Part shown: positions 6,439-13,814 of the stretch, one piece after another
Numbering within the stretch: position 1 is the first letter of the stretch
Layout of the letters: every line of letters starts with the position of its first letter
Source: Anaerolineaceae bacterium
GTDB taxonomy: Bacteria > Chloroflexota > Anaerolineae > Anaerolineales > Anaerolineaceae
NCBI GenBank assembly: GCA_014860845.1
Contig: JACZIY010000786.1
Location: 1-13,814, forward strand
Length of the DNA: 13,814 bases
Direction: 5' to 3'
The notes under the pieces: generated by a model
Database searches by the model: none
What the model was told of the DNA's origin: nothing
The model's input: the letters and a program-made list of their open reading frames with translations, nothing else
Program-made: the position numbers and the translations under genes

Positions 6439-7274
6439 CGATCTCCAGGATCTTTGTGGAAGATCACCATATTGCCCAGGACTCCCCAGGAATTCAGGAA
6501 GGTGTCAACCGGAACCTGGTAGAACTTGCCATTGTTCAAATAGCGGATATGATCGACACCGTAGCCGGTTACGATCACAGTGTGTTCATAAGCTGCCACA
6601 ATCACTTTATTACCTTCCTGGTCGATATATTCAGAAGGAATTCCACCGACCATGTTGCCAATTACCCAGGCAATCAGTGGTTGGCCACTGGCGATCTCTT
6701 TCTTCAGATTTTCGAGGCTGAAGTTCTTGGCTGCCCGTGCTGAGAGCCCATACTCTTCCTTTAAAAGGGTGGCAACTGGAGCAGCATGCACACCGTATGA
6801 ATAGGGGGGAACCTGCCCCCAGGGATCGTGCACATCACCTACAAAACCCTTATCCGGATTATCTGATAGTGGCAAACCGAATTGAAAATCCGACTCAAAA
6901 ATTTGCACGCCAAAATAGTCTGCCCAATCTACAGCAGTACGAGATTCACAGCTGATCGGGTAGGATTGGCGATAACTTTTGATCCCACTCAGATAGACTG
7001 ATTCCGGGATAGGGGTGGGGGATGGTACTGTTGTAAATGAGGGAATCGGTGTTGGGCTGGGATATGATGTGGAACTGGGTCGTAAAGTACTGGAGGGCTG
7101 AGGTGTTCGGCTGGGCTGGTTCAATACCGGATCAATGATAATTTTATTATGTGAATTTTGAACCACCGTCGTTTTTGGAATAATTATCTCTTGCTCGGCA
7201 TTAGCATGCTGGTTGGCACAGCTTGCCAACAAGATGGATAGGATTGCCACCAGAATAAGCAGAGGTTTTTGCAT
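6432..7274 (-). CDS. Secreted C39-like cysteine peptidase lipoprotein
   Basis: A 280-residue protein from the ATG at 7274. The frame opens at a TTG at 7304, but a TATAAT lies between the two, so I take the ATG. It has a lipoprotein signal with lipobox LASC (Cys19). Residues about 51-92 are a Pro/Ser/Thr-rich linker with PSPTPIPS-type repeats, which would hold the domain away from the cell surface. The catalytic domain (about 95-275) fits the peptidase C39-like family: Gln103 (oxyanion), Cys109 in SYPISCES, His231 in YEHTVIVTGYG, and the closing FLNSWGVLGNMVIF. The place where relatives have an Asp-Pro reads LNNG (246-249), so the third catalytic residue may be Asn248. Likely role: cleavage of extracellular or cell-wall-associated peptides outside the membrane; the substrate is unknown. 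It is divergent from the beta-galactosidase gene across a 149-bp region. Confidence 0.82.
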   Translation of the reverse strand: MQKPLLILVAILSILLASCANQHANAEQEIIIPKTTVVQNSHNKIIIDPVLNQPSRTPQPSSTLRPSSTSYPSPTPIPSFTTVPSPTPIPESVYLSGIKSYRQSYPISCESRTAVDWADYFGVQIFESDFQFGLPLSDNPDKGFVGDVHDPWGQVPPYSYGVHAAPVATLLKEEYGLSARAAKNFSLENLKKEIASGQPLIAWVIGNMVGGIPSEYIDQEGNKVIVAAYEHTVIVTGYGVDHIRYLNNGKFYQVPVDTFLNSWGVLGNMVIFHKDPGDRY

Positions 7275-7308
7275 TAGCAAATTATACCTGTTTCTTCCAA
7301 TCAATCAA
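7275..7308 (-). promoter_or_regulatory. Promoter of the C39-like gene, predicted leaderless transcript
   Basis: On the minus strand TTGATT (7303-7308), a 16-bp spacer and a perfect TATAAT (7281-7286) are followed after six bases by the ATG at 7274. Initiation 6-7 bases after the -10 would place the transcript start at the A of the ATG. There is no Shine-Dalgarno sequence close to the ATG. Confidence 0.6.
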
Positions 7309-7336
7309 AAAAATAATTAACGATTTCATTTTATGA

Positions 7337-10546
<3,210 letters not shown>

Positions 10547-10727
10547 TCCAAAAAAAAATCGTGAAAAATAAATATTTAGTTATTTATTAACAATATTCAT
10601 CTTGAAATAATCAATGTTATGCCATACAATTTGATTTACCGAACAACAGATAATTAATTAACGCATTAATTACTAGTGGGTCATTTGAAAAAAAATAAGG
10701 AAACACCTGTTTAAATCTTGAGCATAA
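10547..10727. other. AT-rich intergenic region between lacZ and the PAS/GAF gene
   Basis: 181 bp, strongly AT-rich, with no supported open reading frame. It holds two AT-only inverted repeats: AATAAAT-N8-ATTTATT (10567-10588) and a longer one at 10651-10672. There is no GC-rich stem with a U-tract. A TTGAAA at 10685-10690 and TTTAAA at 10710-10715 are 19 bp apart, a poor promoter match. Confidence 0.5.
10651..10672. repeat. Inverted repeat TAATTAAT-N6-ATTAATTA upstream of the PAS/GAF gene
   Basis: Perfect 8-bp arms at 10651-10658 and 10665-10672, with a 6-bp centre, about 56 bp ahead of the ATG at 10728. It could be a regulator binding site. In such AT-rich sequence, chance symmetry is a real alternative. 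Confidence 0.35.
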
Positions 10728-13166
10728 ATGAACTATTTAACCGAAATCAACAATTTAACTGAACTGGTTTTATATTCGAGTCGTGTAAAACTAAAAACTG
10801 ACTTGCATGGTCAAATTCAGGAAGTTTATGCTCAGGAATTAGGATCTTCAACATTTCTTCCAATATCGATTCTTGTTGGTAAATTGTTGTCTGATTGTTC
10901 AAATCTTGAACTGGTCAGAGAAATCTTTGAGACAATCGAAATGGTCAATAAAAGTAATCAACCAGCCATAAATTTAATCTCATTTTCCTCAAGAGATGAA
11001 TTAGGGCAAATCGATTGTGAAGTTTTTCCATTCCCAGACCAAAAATTCCTTATCACTTTAACCCTTCAACGCTCTGAAACAGAAGAAAAAGCTCCAGGTG
11101 GCCATGGTTCTGATCTAGTCAGGAAGATTGGAGAAGAAAGTTTTGAAACCAACCTCCATTTCTTGCTTGATCGAACACAGAATACATGGTTTGCAGTAAC
11201 TGAAACAGGCAAATTTGTCCAATCCAATAAAAAATTTCTGGACCTGATTGGTTACCCTCACGAATACCTCGAAAACATAACCCTTTCGGATCTGTTGGTT
11301 ACAGATCAAAAAGAGACTATCAATTCTGTATTGGAAAATATATCTTATCACACTTCAGAGTTACAAAATTTGATATTCCTTTCAAAATCTGACAGCGAAA
11401 TTAAAACCAATACCAAATTCATAAAATATACAAAAGATTTCAATCAGTCCATTATCATTGGGATCGTGCAAGAGATTTCAGGCGACTCTCGTGTTTCATT
11501 AAAATCAGCAGAGGATCAATTTATCAAAATTGTTACCAGAGTACCAATTCCCATCATCCTGGTTGATGAATTATCCCTGGAAATATTTTTTTCCAATCCA
11601 TTTGCAAAGGATTATTTTGAATACAATGATGATGAATTGACAAAATTAAATCTGTTTGATCTATTTCCATCATCGGAAAACCATTATTTGGTATCGGTGA
11701 TACGCAAGGGGGGAGTTTTAGGTCTGGAAGCGAATTATTCCTGGAGATTAATGACAAAGGCAGGTTTGGAAAAAACAGCTCGTTTCCTGATACAACAAAT
11801 AGATTACGAAAACCGAAGAATATTAATGGTCATAATCCTCGATCAGGAAGAAGATACTAAATTAAATTTCATTAAAGAAGACTCAAAAATCCTGAACCTG
11901 TTCGAAAAGGATTTATTGGTGGTTGGTATGACCCCAGATGGAATAATAACCCGGGTAAACCAAAGTTTCTGTGATTTACTGGGAAGACCTTTAAGAAAAA
12001 TCATCGGTAGTTCGGTAGAAGAGAATCTTTTTGAGGGAGATTATGAAAGAGTTTTAAATCATGTTAATGCCATAACACTGCAAAATCCGATTCAAAAAAA
12101 CAAAAATCGTATCATCGGTGCCAATGGAAAAACATATTGGATTGAATGGACTGACAAGGGAATTTTTGATGGTGAGCGATTGGTCGAAATCTATGGTCTT
12201 GGAAAAGACATAACCGAAATTTACCAACAGGAATTGCTTCAGAAATCGATGGAGCAACGCTACCAGGCTCTGGTTGAAAAATTGCCTATGGTGACTTACG
12301 TCATTCACGCAAAAACATTTTTCCCGTTTTATATCAGCCCACAAGTTGAAAAATTAACTGGATATACACCAGAGGAGTTCTACAAAAACCCGGAGGTATG
12401 GATAAATGCCATGCATCCAGATGATGCCAAAATTTTCTACCAACTATTACAGGAAAGGATTGAAAAGAACAACTCAGCACCGGTAGAATTTCGAATGTAT
12501 CATAAAGATGGAAGATTACGATGGGTAGAAGAAACGGGCTCAACCATAGAATTATCGGATGGGACAGTATTATTTCAGGGTGTTTCAAGAGATGTCACTG
12601 CACGCCATAATGCCCGTGAAAAACTGATCTATTACTCTAATTTTGAACGCTTGATCAACGAGTTTTCATTGAAATTAATGAATGCAACCTCTGGCAATCT
12701 TTCAGAAATAATCAAATTCATTGTCGATGAACTGGGAAAATTTATGCAGGTCGATCGTGCTTATATTTTTGATTTTGATTATCAGAATAATACAATGTCG
12801 AATACTTTTGAATGGTGTAATGAAGGCATCTCCTCCCAGATTAAGGAATTACAAAATTTATCTTTACCTGCTTTTCCCTGGATAATGGAGAGAATCACCA
12901 ACAATCAGGATATTATTATTGAAAAGGTCAGTGAGATACCTGAAGAAGCCTATGCTGAAAAAGAAAGTTTCATTGCCCAGGAAATTAAATCATTGCTGAT
13001 AGTTCCATTTATATATAATGATAAAGCCCAAGGTTTAATAGGATTTGATATGGTCAAAGAGCAAACTTCTTGGGAACACGAAGCGATCAATCTTTTACGT
13101 CTGATAAGCACTCTGATCATAAGCGCCAGTAGTAGAATAGCAAATCAATCGAATTTGAAAATTTAA
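10728..13166 (+). CDS. Soluble multi-PAS and GAF sensor protein without an output domain
   Basis: An 812-residue protein with no transmembrane helix or signal peptide. Layout by eye: a degenerate PAS-like N-terminus (about 15-113); PAS at about 140-250 (WFAVTETGKFVQSNKKFLDLIGY); PAS at about 262-372; PAS at about 386-498 (LVVGMTPDGIITRVNQSFCDLLG); a well-conserved PAS_3-type domain at about 510-625 (YISPQVEKLTGYTPEEF, then HPDDAK, FRMYHKDGRLRWVEE and GVSRDVT); and a GAF domain at about 636-802 (VDELGKFMQVDRAYIF, then SLLIVPFI and GLIGFDM). It ends just after the GAF domain at a double stop (TAATGA). No histidine kinase, GGDEF, EAL, phosphatase or DNA-binding domain is present. The gene is clearly more AT-rich than the left half of the window. 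No clear ribosome binding site precedes the ATG. The likely role is sensing a small ligand, redox state or light and signalling by protein contact; this is inferred. Confidence 0.85.
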   Translation: MNYLTEINNLTELVLYSSRVKLKTDLHGQIQEVYAQELGSSTFLPISILVGKLLSDCSNLELVREIFETIEMVNKSNQPAINLISFSSRDELGQIDCEVFPFPDQKFLITLTLQRSETEEKAPGGHGSDLVRKIGEESFETNLHFLLDRTQNTWFAVTETGKFVQSNKKFLDLIGYPHEYLENITLSDLLVTDQKETINSVLENISYHTSELQNLIFLSKSDSEIKTNTKFIKYTKDFNQSIIIGIVQEISGDSRVSLKSAEDQFIKIVTRVPIPIILVDELSLEIFFSNPFAKDYFEYNDDELTKLNLFDLFPSSENHYLVSVIRKGGVLGLEANYSWRLMTKAGLEKTARFLIQQIDYENRRILMVIILDQEEDTKLNFIKEDSKILNLFEKDLLVVGMTPDGIITRVNQSFCDLLGRPLRKIIGSSVEENLFEGDYERVLNHVNAITLQNPIQKNKNRIIGANGKTYWIEWTDKGIFDGERLVEIYGLGKDITEIYQQELLQKSMEQRYQALVEKLPMVTYVIHAKTFFPFYISPQVEKLTGYTPEEFYKNPEVWINAMHPDDAKIFYQLLQERIEKNNSAPVEFRMYHKDGRLRWVEETGSTIELSDGTVLFQGVSRDVTARHNAREKLIYYSNFERLINEFSLKLMNATSGNLSEIIKFIVDELGKFMQVDRAYIFDFDYQNNTMSNTFEWCNEGISSQIKELQNLSLPAFPWIMERITNNQDIIIEKVSEIPEEAYAEKESFIAQEIKSLLIVPFIYNDKAQGLIGFDMVKEQTSWEHEAINLLRLISTLIISASSRIANQSNLKI

Positions 13167-13202
13167 TGATTGCACTTTCTGGTAGAAAAGAACAAAAAAA
13201 TT

Positions 13203-13212
13203 CAGGTATAGT
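13203..13212 (+). promoter_or_regulatory. -10 candidate CAGGTATAGT for the ParB-like gene
   Basis: The decamer matches the CAGGTATAAT before the C39-like gene (7281-7290, minus strand) at nine of ten positions. It lies in the 72-bp gap after the PAS/GAF gene, 26 bp before the ATG at 13239. No good -35 is visible. Confidence 0.4.
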
Positions 13213-13238
13213 TAATTCACTTGAAAGAATGGTGAACT

Positions 13239-13814
13239 ATGAATAGAAATATCGCAATAAATGATTTTAATGCTGCCCATCGCAAAGCTTCTATAAAATC
13301 AGCCATTTCTCACCTGACCGGGGAGAAAATTGATTTATTATCTTACAGTGAAGTACTTAGAAGTTTACGATTACAAGGTCAGGTTGAACGTGGTCGTGAG
13401 GAAATTCCACTGGATAAAATTATTGGTTCGGTGGGAAGATATTCTGACTTTACCCGTGATTTTTTACCGCGAAAATCTTCTGATAGCCAGCGTTGGGTTT
13501 CCGTAAAAGTTGCGACAGAGTCATTGATGGGCGTACCTCCCATCGAAGTTTATAAAGTTGGCGATTATTATTTTGTGCGCGATGGCAATCATCGCGTCTC
13601 AATTGCACGCCAGAATGGTCAATCACATATCGAAGCCTACATAACGGAAGTGGTTACTCGTGTTCCGCTTACAGGCGATGTTGATCTCGATAATCTGATC
13701 ATAAAAGAAGAATATGCTAACTTTCTAGATATTACACAACTGGATAAACACATACCCGATCTGGAATTGGATGTGACTGAACCTGGAGGATATGAAAAAT
13801 TATTGGATCATATC
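13239..13814 (+). CDS. ParB-like (DGNHR motif) protein, partial at right edge
   Basis: The frame is open from the ATG at 13239 to the end of the window (192 residues seen), with GGTGA four bases ahead of the ATG. Residues 1-50 are a helical N-terminus. At about 55-63 the segment EIPLDKIIGSVGR resembles the start of a ParB/sulfiredoxin-fold domain. VPPIEVYKVGDYYFVRDGNH begins at about 99, and the core motif DGNHRVSIAR (115-124) resembles the phosphate-binding GxxHR box of ParB-like nucleases and CTPases. It is followed by IEAYITEV. Family knowledge: ParB-fold proteins of this type occur outside chromosome segregation loci and many have no assigned role. No parA or parS-like site is nearby. The rest of the protein, which would decide its class, lies beyond the window. 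Confidence 0.7.
   Translation, partial: MNRNIAINDFNAAHRKASIKSAISHLTGEKIDLLSYSEVLRSLRLQGQVERGREEIPLDKIIGSVGRYSDFTRDFLPRKSSDSQRWVSVKVATESLMGVPPIEVYKVGDYYFVRDGNHRVSIARQNGQSHIEAYITEVVTRVPLTGDVDLDNLIIKEEYANFLDITQLDKHIPDLELDVTEPGGYEKLLDHI

Noticed and set aside
6980..7120. Purine-rich G tracts (GGGGTGGGGG-like) as a quadruplex or regulatory repeat
   Set aside because: They are the complement of Pro/Ser/Thr codons in the linker of the C39-like lipoprotein and are explained by the protein.
10567..10588. AATAAAT-N8-ATTTATT hairpin after lacZ as a terminator
   Set aside because: The stem has only A-T pairs and is not followed by a run of T on the plus strand, so it is too weak for a rho-independent terminator call.
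13140..13240. A frameshift removing an output domain from the PAS/GAF protein
   Set aside because: The frame ends in two consecutive stop codons, the next 70 bases show no domain-like coding in another frame, and the following gene starts with an unrelated domain.

Overview
The window looks like part of a bacterial chromosome of moderate G+C content (about 50% on the left, visibly lower on the right). It has densely packed genes, no mobile elements, no RNA genes and no CRISPR array. My best guess at the source is a fermentative member of the Chloroflexota (Anaerolineae type). The reasons are a Pro/Ser/Thr-rich linker in a surface lipoprotein, a lipoprotein version of an efflux adaptor, at least one start codon that looks leaderless, and a ParB-like protein of a type I associate with that phylum. 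This is an inference from style; no marker gene is present.

Left part (1-3587, minus strand): a four-gene efflux operon read right to left. It holds two overlapping ABC ATPase genes, which look like a split version of the fused YbhF-type ATPase, then an ABC-2 permease and an HlyD/YbhG-like lipoprotein adaptor that runs off the left edge. Motif reading predicts an asymmetric ATPase heterodimer with one consensus and one degenerate ATP site. Divergent from it (3695-5594, plus strand) is a LiaS/NarL-type two-component pair, a six-helix membrane histidine kinase and a LuxR/NarL-type response regulator. The pair could control the exporter. The shared intergenic region carries a 7-bp inverted repeat that is a candidate operator.

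Middle part (5726-10546): a DeoC-fold protein that has lost the Schiff-base lysine and the other key DERA catalytic residues, so it is probably a pseudoenzyme. It is followed by a convergent gene for a secreted C39-like cysteine-peptidase lipoprotein. Divergent from that is a full-length cytoplasmic GH2 beta-galactosidase (LacZ type) in which the residue matching E. coli Trp999 is Ala.

Right part (10728-13814): an AT-rich gene for a soluble multi-PAS plus GAF protein with no kinase, cyclase or other output domain. After it comes the start of a ParB-like (DGNHR motif) protein that runs off the right edge.

The longest stretch without a gene is about 180 bp (10547-10727). It holds only AT-rich sequence with small inverted repeats. 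No convincing GC-rich rho-independent terminator was found anywhere.
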